NCBI GenBank assembly: GCA_021792635.1 | Contig: JAJYUH010000002.1 | Coordinates: forward strand, 124,001-188,000 | Direction: 5' to 3' | From: Natronospirales bacterium | GTDB taxonomy: Bacteria; Pseudomonadota; Gammaproteobacteria; Natronospirales; REEB76 | Length of the DNA stretch: 64,000 bases | Shown here: in pieces, positions 18,301 to 27,441 of the stretch | How the letters are laid out: every line of letters begins with the position of its first letter | Numbering within the stretch: the stretch's first letter is position 1 | The notes under the pieces: generated by a model | The model's input: only the letters and a program-made list of their open reading frames with translations | Database searches by the model: none | Told to the model about the DNA's origin: nothing | Position numbers and translations under genes: made by a program

Positions 18301-19272
18301 ATGCAAGCCATGGCCCAAGCACAACCCAATATTGCCCTCATCAAGTATTGGGGTAAACGGCAAACCAAGTTTAACCTGCCAGCAGTCGGATCTTTATCGG
18401 TCACTCTCGATTCACTCTGGACACGGACACGCGTGCAGTTTAATTCTGATCTGGAAAAAGATGAATTTCACCTCAACGGTCAGTTGGACTCCATAAGGTA
18501 CCAACGTGTCAGTCAGTGTCTTGATCTTATGCGCCGCCGGGCAAATGTTTCATACTGTGCTGCAGTAGTCAGTGAAAATAATTTTCCGACTGAAGCAGGC
18601 CTTGCCTCTTCAGCGTCAGGATTTGCTGCGCTTGTCCTTGCCGGTTCTAAAGCCTTGGGGCTTGATCTGACTGATGCAGAGCTGTCGGAGATTGCAAGGC
18701 AAAGCTCTGGGTCAGCAGCACGCTCAATCTTCGGCGGGTTCGTCGAGATGGAACCGGGTCATCGTAAGGATGGTTCCGATACCATTGCCCATCCTCTGAT
18801 TGGGCCTGAAGAGTGGCCATTGCATGTGGTTGTGGCGATTACTTCCGATCGCACGAAAATCGTCGGATCTACTGAAGGCATGCAGCGTACATCTCTTTCA
18901 TCCCCATACTATCAGGCCTGGATACAAAATCATGCGCCTGATATCGAGGCAGCAAAACGCGCCATTACATCCCATGACTTTGATGCATTGGCGGACATCA
19001 GTGAATATAATTGCCTGAAGATGCATGGCCTTGCATTGTCGACCAGGCCAGCGCTTATCTATTGGAATGGTGCCACAGTCGAGTGCATGAACTGCGTCAG
19101 GGGTTTGCGTGCGTCGGGAACAGCGGCATTTTTCACTATTGATGCGGGACCACAAGTAAAAGTCATCTGCGAACCCTCGGAAACGCAGGAGATTATGGAT
19201 GCATTGCGGGGCATTCCCGGGGTATTGCGTGTATTGAACAGCCGTATCGGCCAGGGCGCGCGCCTTATCTAG
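18301..19272 (+). CDS. mvaD: Diphosphomevalonate decarboxylase
   Basis: GHMP-family enzyme that phosphorylates and decarboxylates mevalonate 5-diphosphate to IPP. The 323 residues carry NIALIKYWGKR at 10-20, the ATP loop AGLASSASGF at 99-108, SGSAARSIFGGF near 137 and the catalytic Asp281 in FTIDAGPQVK. Length and order are normal for MvaD. ATG 18301 gives the family-typical N-terminus; a second ATG three codons later is possible. It opens a plus-strand run of mevalonate genes directly behind the hopanoid genes. Confidence 0.93.
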   Translation: MQAMAQAQPNIALIKYWGKRQTKFNLPAVGSLSVTLDSLWTRTRVQFNSDLEKDEFHLNGQLDSIRYQRVSQCLDLMRRRANVSYCAAVVSENNFPTEAGLASSASGFAALVLAGSKALGLDLTDAELSEIARQSSGSAARSIFGGFVEMEPGHRKDGSDTIAHPLIGPEEWPLHVVVAITSDRTKIVGSTEGMQRTSLSSPYYQAWIQNHAPDIEAAKRAITSHDFDALADISEYNCLKMHGLALSTRPALIYWNGATVECMNCVRGLRASGTAAFFTIDAGPQVKVICEPSETQEIMDALRGIPGVLRVLNSRIGQGARLI

Positions 19273-19368
19273 CAGGCGCGTCTGGCCGGACTCCTGTACG
19301 GTGTGGCAGAGCAACGGGCTTAAACTTAACAGATATTTATTTTTAGATTCAGCCTGGAGTGATGTTAG

Positions 19369-20442
19369 GTGCAAGTATTCACATCAGCACCAGGAAAATT
19401 GGTTGTACTTGGCGAATACGCGGTATTGCATGGAGCTCCCGCCATGGTCATGGCGGTAAACCGTCGCGCTGAGGTGAAAATAACGCCTGTCGTGAAAGGC
19501 TTAAGCAGGGTTGATGCGCTGGGAGCAGATACTGAGAGTGCGCATTTTATGCTTGATGGCGGCGTGCGCTGGCACCATACTTCCCGACAAACGCGGGAGC
19601 GTATGCGGCTCGTTACCCACATCATGCAGTTTTTTATCAGTAATGAAAATTGTCGACGACTCTGTCTTCCAAGTTTCCATGTTCGATTGGATACGAGCGG
19701 CTTTTTTCACCCATCTGAATGCGGAAGAAGTAAACTGGGGTTAGGTTCAAGCGCCGCTTTGACCATTGCCCTGGCTTCAGCACTCGTCATATTTAGAGGC
19801 GCAGAGGAGGCCCTTACTGATAAACATGCCTGGTTGGCGCGAGTACTGGTGCTGCACCGGAATTTCCAAGACGGTTCCGGGAGCGGACTTGATTTGGCTG
19901 CAAGTCTTTACGGTAACGTAATCCGTTATGCGCTGGACAGTTCAAGAGGGGCACCGGATGTCAGATTCGTCCATCTGCCACGCGGTATTGAAACTGTTTT
20001 TATATGGTCTGGGCGACCGGCATCCACATCTCAATTTCTCAAGCGGCTCCATAGTTGGCAATTACAACAACCGGGCAGGTGCGATACTGTGATGCAAGAG
20101 ATGGCGGCCATTGCCGACATGGGTATTGTAGCCGCGGAGGAACATAATGCGGCGGCATTTGTTGACGCTGTCCAACTCTATGGTGCAGCATTGAAACGGC
20201 TTGGAGAGGAGAGCACAGTGGACATATTTTCACCGGAGCACCGGCACATTGAAAAACTCGTTGCTTCGCTGGGCGTTACGTACAAACCCTGTGGTGCGGG
20301 CGGTGGAGATACCGGCATGGCGATCACCACGGACCCTGAGGTGATTCCATTGCTGTCCAGGCGTATCGAAACAGCCGGCTATCATGTCATCCCATTGCAA
20401 GTGGATAAGACGGGGCTAAAAACTCAAACCACCATGGAGTAA
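19369..20442 (+). CDS. mvaK2: Phosphomevalonate kinase
   Basis: GHMP kinase of 357 residues converting phosphomevalonate to diphosphomevalonate. The N-terminal SAPGKLVVLGEYAVLHG (residues 6-22), KLGLGSSAALT at 122-132 and GSGSGLDLAASLYG near 175 fit phosphomevalonate kinase better than mevalonate kinase. Mevalonate kinase is accounted for by the next gene. The start is GTG 19369 with GGAG nine bases upstream. The 96-base gap from mvaD and 3-base gap to the following fusion gene suggest one operon. Confidence 0.85.
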   Translation: MQVFTSAPGKLVVLGEYAVLHGAPAMVMAVNRRAEVKITPVVKGLSRVDALGADTESAHFMLDGGVRWHHTSRQTRERMRLVTHIMQFFISNENCRRLCLPSFHVRLDTSGFFHPSECGRSKLGLGSSAALTIALASALVIFRGAEEALTDKHAWLARVLVLHRNFQDGSGSGLDLAASLYGNVIRYALDSSRGAPDVRFVHLPRGIETVFIWSGRPASTSQFLKRLHSWQLQQPGRCDTVMQEMAAIADMGIVAAEEHNAAAFVDAVQLYGAALKRLGEESTVDIFSPEHRHIEKLVASLGVTYKPCGAGGGDTGMAITTDPEVIPLLSRRIETAGYHVIPLQVDKTGLKTQTTME

Positions 20443-20445
20443 AAC

Positions 20446-22704
20446 ATGGACCGATCCCGGATTCCTAATTTTTACAAGCTTTCCGTCTCCGAACGTGTGC
20501 GCATCATCCACGAGCGTGGCTTGCTATCAACAGATGATTATCTGTCGCTTGCTACAGGTAAGCATACGCTGAAGATTCACCACGCTGACAAGATGATCGA
20601 AAACGTGATTGGGGTGATGGGGCTACCCGTGGGGTTGGGCTTAAACTTTCTGATAAATGACAGGGATTATGTGGTACCGCTTGTTGTGGAAGAACCATCA
20701 ATTGTGGCGGCTCTGTGCTCTGCTGCAAAATTAGTCCGGCGCGCCGGTGGATTCCGTACCAGGAGTACCGAGTCGCTTTTGATCGGTCAGGTCCAGGTTG
20801 TGGATGTCCCCCATCCTGCCAAGGCAAAGGCAGCTTTACTGCAGAAAAAAGCTGAAATCCTGAACCTCGCCAACAGTCTGCACCCGAAGATGGTCGCCCG
20901 TGGGGGTGGTGCAAAAGATATCGAGGTAATTATTCATCCTTGCGCCAGCACCGGTCATGACATGGTTGTGCTGCATCTGCTTGTAGATACATGCGATGCA
21001 ATGGGAGCTAACCTCGTCAATACCATGTGCGAAGGCATTGCAACAATTGTGGAAAATATCACGGCAGGCAAGGTATTCCTGAGAATACTTTCAAATCTGA
21101 CTGATCGTGCCCTTGTGTATGCCCAATGTGTCATCCCGACGGAATATCTTGATGACAATGGCCATGATGGCGAACAGGTCCGTGATGGGATCATTATCGC
21201 GAATGATTTTGCCGCTGTAGATCCATATCGTGCCGCCACCCATAACAAGGGCATCATGAATGGCGTGGATGCAATGGCGCTTGCTACAGGTAACGACTGG
21301 CGAGCACTCGAGGCGGCAGCACATGCATATGCGGCACGGGGTCATGCGTATACGTCCTTAACCAGATGGTACAAGAATGAGGCAGGTGATCTCGTAGGGG
21401 ACATTGAAATTCCCATGAAAGTTGGCATTGTCGGCGGCCCGTTGCAATCGAATCCAACCGTCGCCATGAATCAGCGGCTTTTGGGGGTCACAACTGCTCG
21501 TGAACTGGCCGAACTCATGGGTGCAGTCGGATTGGCACAAAACTTTTCAGCACTGCGCGCTCTCGTAACCGAAGGTATTCAGCAGGGGCATATGACACTG
21601 CATGCACGGAGCGTTGCAATTGCGGCAGGTGCGACGTCCGAGATATTTGATTCGGTAGTGGAGCGGCTTATCGAAAGCGGTGATATCAAAATATGGAAAG
21701 CCCGGGAGATCATTGGTACCGTCCGCAAGCAGGCATCCCCAAGCATGCAGGATGGGGTTCTTTCGGAGGGAAAAAAAGAAATCGAATATGGCGCAGGCTA
21801 CGGGAAAGTTATCCTGCTTGGCGAACATGCCGTAGTGTACGGGCGTCAGGCGATTGCCGCACCGATTCCTCTGGCGATACGTTCAAAAATAGAAGATGCC
21901 AGGAAAGGGGTGACTCTTATTATTCCCCGCTGGGGTATTGAACAGAAGATACATGAAAAATCTGATTACCCGGATTCCTTTCAAAACAACATGATCGGAA
22001 TAATCATAGAAAAACTGGGGCTAGACAATCAGCCAATGCGTATCGAGGTGTTCCCCAATGTACCCCGAGCGATGGGACTGGGCGGGTCAGCCGCGATGGC
22101 GGTAGCGATCATACGCGCCATCGATAAGCATTACAGGCTTGGCCTGTCTGACGAGGCAATCAACGCGCTGGTTTTCGAATGCGAAAAAGTGGCACATGGT
22201 ACACCTTCCGGGATAGACAATACTGTGGCAACGTATGGGAAGTTTCTGCTATACCGGTCCGGAACTCCGCCCCACATCCATGAGTTGCAGGTCAGGAAGC
22301 CTATCCCTATGGTAATCGGTTTAAGCGGTGTGGAGAGTCTGACAGCCAAAATGGTTGCGCGTGTTCGACAATCCTGGGAGAGAAATACAAAACTATATGA
22401 GCACATCTTTGATGAAATCGAACTATTGGTATCGCAGGGTTTAGAGGCTATCGAAGCGTACGATCTTGAGCAACTTGGCGCATTGATGAACGTGTGTCAA
22501 GGCTATTTAACCGCACTACAGGTGTCGAGTTGGGAAATTGAGGAACTTGTTCAGATTGCACGTGATAATGGCGCATTGGGCGCGAAACTTACGGGTGGAG
22601 GCGGCGGTGGTTCGGTGATTGCATTATGTCCGGATAAGGCTGATCAAGTAATTAAAGCGATGCAAGAGGCGGGTTATCAGGGCATGGAGGTTAAAATTGG
22701 ATAG
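20446..22704 (+). CDS. Fusion of class II HMG-CoA reductase and mevalonate kinase
   Basis: One 752-residue frame joins two consecutive mevalonate-pathway enzymes. Residues 1 to about 430 are a complete class II HMG-CoA reductase: ENVIG at 52-56, DAMGANLVNTM at 184-194, and Glu83, Lys268, Asp284 and His382 matching the catalytic set of the Pseudomonas mevalonii enzyme (Glu83, Lys267, Asp283, His381). About 16 linker residues follow. Residues 447-752 are a mevalonate kinase: GKVILLGEHAVVYG at 453-466, MGLGGSAAM at 543-551, catalytic Asp591 in TPSGIDN and the glycine run at 717-722. No stop or frameshift interrupts the join. The product would turn HMG-CoA into phosphomevalonate. HMG-CoA synthase is not in the window. 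Confidence 0.93.
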   Translation: MDRSRIPNFYKLSVSERVRIIHERGLLSTDDYLSLATGKHTLKIHHADKMIENVIGVMGLPVGLGLNFLINDRDYVVPLVVEEPSIVAALCSAAKLVRRAGGFRTRSTESLLIGQVQVVDVPHPAKAKAALLQKKAEILNLANSLHPKMVARGGGAKDIEVIIHPCASTGHDMVVLHLLVDTCDAMGANLVNTMCEGIATIVENITAGKVFLRILSNLTDRALVYAQCVIPTEYLDDNGHDGEQVRDGIIIANDFAAVDPYRAATHNKGIMNGVDAMALATGNDWRALEAAAHAYAARGHAYTSLTRWYKNEAGDLVGDIEIPMKVGIVGGPLQSNPTVAMNQRLLGVTTARELAELMGAVGLAQNFSALRALVTEGIQQGHMTLHARSVAIAAGATSEIFDSVVERLIESGDIKIWKAREIIGTVRKQASPSMQDGVLSEGKKEIEYGAGYGKVILLGEHAVVYGRQAIAAPIPLAIRSKIEDARKGVTLIIPRWGIEQKIHEKSDYPDSFQNNMIGIIIEKLGLDNQPMRIEVFPNVPRAMGLGGSAAMAVAIIRAIDKHYRLGLSDEAINALVFECEKVAHGTPSGIDNTVATYGKFLLYRSGTPPHIHELQVRKPIPMVIGLSGVESLTAKMVARVRQSWERNTKLYEHIFDEIELLVSQGLEAIEAYDLEQLGALMNVCQGYLTALQVSSWEIEELVQIARDNGALGAKLTGGGGGGSVIALCPDKADQVIKAMQEAGYQGMEVKIG

Positions 22705-23299
22705 TCATCTACATGAAAATACCGATGAGATTGTCTCTTTTGCGTCCGAACAGTTGATCATAGTGGATAGCGATGATGGGGAAGTAGGATATGAGAGCAA
22801 GATTATCTGCCATGAAGGGCAAGGAATCCTGCATCGTGCACTGTCCCTGTTTATATTTAACGGTAGCGGAGAACTATTGATACAGCGTCGTAGCAGTCAG
22901 AAGCTGCTTTGGCCAAGTTATTGGTCAAATAGCTGCTGTAGCCATCCGCGCAGGGGAGAAACCACAGACACTGCTGCTCACAGGCGTCTTGAGCAGGAGC
23001 TGGGATTAACCAGTGAATTAAGATATTTGTACAAGTTCCAGTATCAGGCAAGATTTGGTGATATTGGTTCTGAACATGAGTTATGCTGGGTGTACATCGG
23101 CAAGAGCTCCGATCCTGTGCATATCAATAGCCATGAGATCAGTGACTGGCGCTATATCAGCCCGGTACGACTTAATCAAGAGATAGCGGAAAACCCAAAA
23201 GTATTTACTCCGTGGTTCAAGATGGAATGGAAGCGGCTTAACAGGGATTACGCATCAGAGTTAAAAAAATTAAATTGTGGGGTACAGGCAGTTTTCTGA
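22697..23299 (+). CDS. idi: Isopentenyl-diphosphate isomerase, type 1
   Basis: Nudix-fold enzyme interconverting IPP and DMAPP (200 residues). The catalytic Cys is Cys81 in SNSCCSHPR. The Nudix-type run ETTDTAAHRRLEQELG follows at 88-103, and the acidic catalytic segment GSEHELCWVY near 123. The start is TTG 22697, with GGAGG at 22686-22690, 6 bases upstream, overlapping the fusion gene by 8 bases; this argues for tight coupling. It is the last gene of the mevalonate run and converges on hpnH. Confidence 0.92.
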   Translation: MDSHLHENTDEIVSFASEQLIIVDSDDGEVGYESKIICHEGQGILHRALSLFIFNGSGELLIQRRSSQKLLWPSYWSNSCCSHPRRGETTDTAAHRRLEQELGLTSELRYLYKFQYQARFGDIGSEHELCWVYIGKSSDPVHINSHEISDWRYISPVRLNQEIAENPKVFTPWFKMEWKRLNRDYASELKKLNCGVQAVF

Positions 23300-23402
23300 T
23301 GAGATAAAAAGTGGCCCGCAACCAACCATGGTTACCCATGAATAGAAGCCGCATTTGACAGGATTTCTTCCTTAACAGTAACGGAGCGGGCGACCCAGAC
23401 CA

Positions 23403-24536
23403 TCAATCCATATTTATGCTTCGTGCCCGGTGCCGGATATCCGCAGCATTAACCCTGACTGATGTGGCTTCTGAACGGTTGCCGTATAAAATTGGAACCT
23501 CCACGGCCATTGATCCATCGGTACGGGGTCCCCGCATCATAACTCTCAACGCTTTCAGCGGATGCGAGAATGTATCGTTTACCGCTGTACCTTCATATCC
23601 GCAGTGTGCCATGCAGTTATCGCATTTCGGATTCCGTCCGGTGCCATATCTGTCCCAGTCAGTTCCCTCCATTAATGCCCTGTAACTGCTGGCGTATCCC
23701 TCATCAATCAGCAGATAACACGGTTTTTGCCAGCCGAAGATATTATAGGTTGGATTGCTCCACGGTGTGCAATGGTAAGTTTGATTTCCTGCCAGAAAAT
23801 CAAGGTACAAGCTCGATTGATTGAATACCCATTTACGACCGCGTTTTTTCCCCTGTTTGAAAATATCCCGGAATAGCTGTTTACTCTGTGTCCGTGGAAG
23901 GAAGACATCTTGTCTTGGTGCATGTTCGTAACTGTATCCAGGGGAGATTGTGATGCCCTCAACGCCAAGTCCCATTGCAAAATCAAAAAAATCCGCTACT
24001 TCTTTTGGGTCTTCCTTTTGGAATAAAGTACAGTTTATCGTTACGCGGAACCCGCGCTGGCGGGCAATCTTGATAGCGCTGACTGCCTTGTCAAATATGC
24101 CCTCTTTGCAGACAGAGGCGTCGTGACGTTCGCGGTTGCCGTCCAAATGGATGGAGAATGTCAAATAGGGCGAGGGTTTGTAGAATTCGATTTTCTTGGG
24201 CAGCAGAATTGCATTTGTGCAAAGATAAACGAACTTCTTGCGAGAAATGATCCCTTCAACAATTGACGGCAACTCCTTGTGGATGAGCGGCTCTCCTCCC
24301 GGAATCGAGACCATTGGCGCCCCACATTCATCTACGGCATTGAGTGCATCTTCGACACTCATTCTCTTTTGGAGGATTTCTTCATCGTAATCTATTTTTC
24401 CACAGCCTGAACAGGCAAGATTGCATTGAAACAAGGGTTCAAGCATCAGTACCAGTGGGTAGCGCTTCTCACCACGCAGCTTCTTGCCGAGAAGATAGCG
24501 TGCCACGCGGAATTGTTGAATTATCGGTACGCTCAT
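23403..24536 (-). CDS. hpnH: HpnH, radical SAM adenosylhopane synthase
   Basis: Radical SAM enzyme of 377 residues that joins the 5'-deoxyadenosyl group of SAM to diploptene, making adenosylhopane, the first extended hopanoid. The cluster motif is Cys38-xxx-Cys42-xx-Cys45 in the run [21 protein letters not shown]-like set of cysteines lies near residues 305-316 ([10 protein letters not shown]). It is separated from its partner hpnG by the mevalonate genes and is transcribed from the mlaA side. The gap to mlaA is 109 bases, so it may be expressed with mlaA. Confidence 0.92.
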   Translation of the reverse strand: MSVPIIQQFRVARYLLGKKLRGEKRYPLVLMLEPLFQCNLACSGCGKIDYDEEILQKRMSVEDALNAVDECGAPMVSIPGGEPLIHKELPSIVEGIISRKKFVYLCTNAILLPKKIEFYKPSPYLTFSIHLDGNRERHDASVCKEGIFDKAVSAIKIARQRGFRVTINCTLFQKEDPKEVADFFDFAMGLGVEGITISPGYSYEHAPRQDVFLPRTQSKQLFRDIFKQGKKRGRKWVFNQSSLYLDFLAGNQTYHCTPWSNPTYNIFGWQKPCYLLIDEGYASSYRALMEGTDWDRYGTGRNPKCDNCMAHCGYEGTAVNDTFSHPLKALRVMMRGPRTDGSMAVEVPILYGNRSEATSVRVNAADIRHRARSINMD

Positions 24537-24645
24537 TTGTCAATCCTCGGTATTTCCAGCGGGCAATATAGCCGGGTCAGCCGGCATAATTGCGGTATGT
24601 TACCCCTTTGTATGACGATAGTCCCGGATATTGAAGACACACTAA

Positions 24646-25590
24646 TCAGGGTGGCGTGGATTTCACCGCCGCCTTTGTTTTTGGCACGCGCATTAATCCA
24701 TGTGGAACTGCCGAAGCTATTCGGGAGGCGGCTGCCGACGTAATGCTGTCGTGTGCAGCATTCGCGGGAGGGACAGTCGTGGCTATTGCGGCGGGTGCGG
24801 TACTGGATGCCGCCGCCGGCGCGGTGCTGTCGCTGGCGCCGGCAGATGGCAGATCCGGATAACTTGGATATTCCATGGGCGGATTGCCGTTGTAGATCTG
24901 GTAACGGCGGTGCTGTATCCAGGCGTCGCGCACGAAGGTATAGGGGTCATAGGCGCTGTCAATCGTGCTGTCGAGATCCAGCAACCCGGCACGCGTGTCG
25001 ATGCCGTTCAAGAGGGTGCCGGCGTTGCGGTAGCGTGTCTGCATGTTGTTCCTGACGGGGTTGGCGTAGTAATCGGGGTACATGGCGCTGGCGTCACGCA
25101 CGCTGCTCGGCCCCAGCAACGGAATCACCAGGTAGGGCCCGGAGGGTACGCCCCAGTGGGCAAGAGTTTCCCCCAGGTCCACCTCATGGTCGGGCAGGCC
25201 CACACGCCTTGCCACGTCGAACCAGCCCAGCAGCCCAAAGGTGCTGTTGATGAGAAAACGTCCTGTGTCCCTGAGGGTCTGTTTGATCTGGCCTTGCAGT
25301 GCATCATTCACGATGGTGACCGGCTCATCCAGATTATTGAAGAAATCGTGAATACCGCTACGCGCCTGGCTGGGGACGGCACGTACATAAGTCTTGGCTA
25401 AAGGCCGGGCGATCGCTTTATCAAATTTCTGATTGAAGGCAAAGGTGATCCGGTTCATCTTTTCCCACGGATCCTGGGTCTGGGTGGTGTAATACGGCGG
25501 CGTGGATGCGCAGCCGGCAAGCAGTGTGAGGCCTGCGAGATACATAAAGGCAAGTTGCCGCCGGAATAGGCAGCCAGGTTTCTTTGTCAT
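24646..25590 (-). CDS. mlaA: MlaA (VacJ), outer-membrane phospholipid-removing lipoprotein
   Basis: Outer-membrane lipoprotein that extracts mislocalised phospholipid from the outer leaflet and hands it to MlaC. It has 314 residues from ATG 25590, chosen because GGGAG lies 5 bases upstream; the ATG four codons earlier lacks a site. The lipobox is LLAGC. Family signatures are DPWEKMNRITFAFN and NDALQGQIKQTLRDTGRF. After the MlaA domain there is an Ala/Ser/Pro-rich tail of about 80 residues, longer than in E. coli. It lies 20 kb from mlaFEDCB, across the hopanoid/mevalonate block. Confidence 0.93.
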   Translation of the reverse strand: MTKKPGCLFRRQLAFMYLAGLTLLAGCASTPPYYTTQTQDPWEKMNRITFAFNQKFDKAIARPLAKTYVRAVPSQARSGIHDFFNNLDEPVTIVNDALQGQIKQTLRDTGRFLINSTFGLLGWFDVARRVGLPDHEVDLGETLAHWGVPSGPYLVIPLLGPSSVRDASAMYPDYYANPVRNNMQTRYRNAGTLLNGIDTRAGLLDLDSTIDSAYDPYTFVRDAWIQHRRYQIYNGNPPMEYPSYPDLPSAGASDSTAPAAASSTAPAAIATTVPPANAAHDSITSAAASRIASAVPHGLMRVPKTKAAVKSTPP

Positions 25591-25653
25591 TGAAACTCCC
25601 ATAAGCGGTAAGCCTGCCTACCCTGGCAGGAGGGGATGCAAGACACCCGGCTC

Positions 25654-27264
25654 TCAGGACCCAGGGCCGTTCCGGGTGACCAGGGATTGATGGTTGGCAC
25701 GACCCCACGCCTGTAATCGGTCCAGACGCGCCTGGTAGCGTTGTCTTTGCATATTATCTATACCCGGCGTGGCGAGCGCGATGCGCAACTGATCAGCCGC
25801 CGCGGCCGGAAGGCCGACATTGAAATAGTATTCGCCCATGTAGTAATGGGAATCAGCCGAATCACCCTCCTTGTCATAGGCATGGGCAATAAGCCGCAAC
25901 GCACCGGGATCGCTGGTGGCCTGCAAGGATAATGGCAGCAACAGGCCGATGGCACGCCGAGTCTGGTTCGCCTCGATGAGATCACGGGCATAACTCAGAG
26001 TAAGCGCCCGGCTGTCCGGAAACAACTGCATAGCTCTCTGATAGGTGGCTACCGCTGCCGCGGTTTCGCCTGCCGCCATTTGTGCACTTGCCAGACTGAT
26101 GCGGAAGGCTACCACATCGTCGTATTTGTCGCGCAGTTGCTGCATGATCTTGATCGCGGCAGTGACGTGATTGGTGCTCATGTAGGTGAGTGCTAGACCA
26201 TAGCGCATTGCCTCCCGGTTCCAGCCGTGGGTGGAGGCAATCTCCGCCTGGAAAAATTGCAGGGTCTTGTCCAGATTATTGCTTTCCAGCACCCGCAGGC
26301 GTGCTTTCATGATTGCGTAGTCACGACTGTCGGGGCGCGGCGGCACGTGCATGGAAAGTGCGCGATTTTCCAGTTCGGCCATCCGGATGCGGTCCAGGGG
26401 ATGATCCAGGAGAAATTCCGGTATCTGGTTATAGCCATTCAGCGCATCATCACGCTGCATCTTTTTGAAGAAATCAATCATGCCCTGCGGGGGGAAGCCG
26501 GCACGCGCCAGTGTCTGGATGCCGACCCGGTCCGCCTCGGCTTCCTCGGCGCGGGTAAAATTGATCTGGTGCTGGATGATGGAGGCCTGGGCCGCTGCAA
26601 CGGTACCCATGGCGGTGTAGGGGTCACCCGTATTGGCTGCCACCAGGATGGCTCCAAGCATCGTGGCTATATTGAGCAGGCTACGGCTTTTTCTGTCGGC
26701 AAGCGAGCGTGCAATATGATTTTGCGTGACGTGGGCAGTCTCATGCGCCATCACGCCGGCAAGTTCATCTTCATTGTCACTGTCCAGGAACAGCCCGCTG
26801 TACACTCCGATGAAGCCGCCGGGCAATGTAATGGAATTGATGGCCGGATCATTCAATACAAAATATCGGAAATGCAGTGTTGGATTATCGCTGTGGGATG
26901 ACAGTTCATGCCCCAGGTTATTGATGTAGTCCTCAATGAGAGGATCATCCAGTATGGCGCCCTCATCACGCAACTGATCCATGATCTGTACGCCAATCCG
27001 GTACAGTTGCGCGGGCGTGATTACATTGTCACCCGCTTGTCCGAGCTGTGGCAGGTTAAAGTCGCTACGGGGTTCCGGGTTGGCGTAGTCCGTATTGCTG
27101 TTGGGCAGCAGGTGGGGAGGAGACATCCAGTATGACAGCGTATGACTCCATCCCGGTGTGGGGGAGCCGGCAGAGGATGTTGCCCCCGCCGATGATGCGC
27201 CGGCCAATGCCAGCAGGACTACAAGCAGGGAAATACAGGCTGTATTCAGGCGTTGCGTGCGCAT
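25654..27264 (-). CDS. bepA: BepA-like periplasmic M48 metalloprotease with TPR domain
   Basis: Periplasmic zinc protease/chaperone of 536 residues that monitors outer-membrane protein assembly. A signal peptide precedes the M48 domain; the zinc motif is His174-Glu-Thr-Ala-His178 (AHETAHVTQNH), with EEAEADRVG downstream as the third ligand region. C-terminal TPR-like repeats follow from about residue 330. I use ATG 27264, which begins a clean signal peptide, rather than TTG 27309. It is co-directional with mlaA, 63 bases away, which fits an envelope-maintenance group. Confidence 0.9.
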   Translation of the reverse strand: MRTQRLNTACISLLVVLLALAGASSAGATSSAGSPTPGWSHTLSYWMSPPHLLPNSNTDYANPEPRSDFNLPQLGQAGDNVITPAQLYRIGVQIMDQLRDEGAILDDPLIEDYINNLGHELSSHSDNPTLHFRYFVLNDPAINSITLPGGFIGVYSGLFLDSDNEDELAGVMAHETAHVTQNHIARSLADRKSRSLLNIATMLGAILVAANTGDPYTAMGTVAAAQASIIQHQINFTRAEEAEADRVGIQTLARAGFPPQGMIDFFKKMQRDDALNGYNQIPEFLLDHPLDRIRMAELENRALSMHVPPRPDSRDYAIMKARLRVLESNNLDKTLQFFQAEIASTHGWNREAMRYGLALTYMSTNHVTAAIKIMQQLRDKYDDVVAFRISLASAQMAAGETAAAVATYQRAMQLFPDSRALTLSYARDLIEANQTRRAIGLLLPLSLQATSDPGALRLIAHAYDKEGDSADSHYYMGEYYFNVGLPAAAADQLRIALATPGIDNMQRQRYQARLDRLQAWGRANHQSLVTRNGPGS

Positions 27265-27396
27265 AACTGCGGGTTCTGCAACCCGGGGTATCCGTGGCCG
27301 AGACAACAAGACTGCGGCATTATCGCACGCCTTTTGCGCGGTGGCAGTCCCGGGTCATTGGACAGCGAAAATCCAGGCTTTACGCCGCCGTCGCAT

Positions 27397-27423
27397 AAAA
27401 AAAGCCCCCGTGAAACGGGGGCT
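27397..27423 (-). terminator. Intrinsic terminator after the FadL-like gene
   Basis: On the minus strand an 8-bp perfect GC stem (AGCCCCCG / CGGGGGCT) with a 5-nt loop is followed by seven Ts. It lies 19 bases beyond the FadL-like stop and should end that transcript before bepA. Confidence 0.9.
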
Positions 27424-27441
27424 CTGATGGCATGGGGCTCT

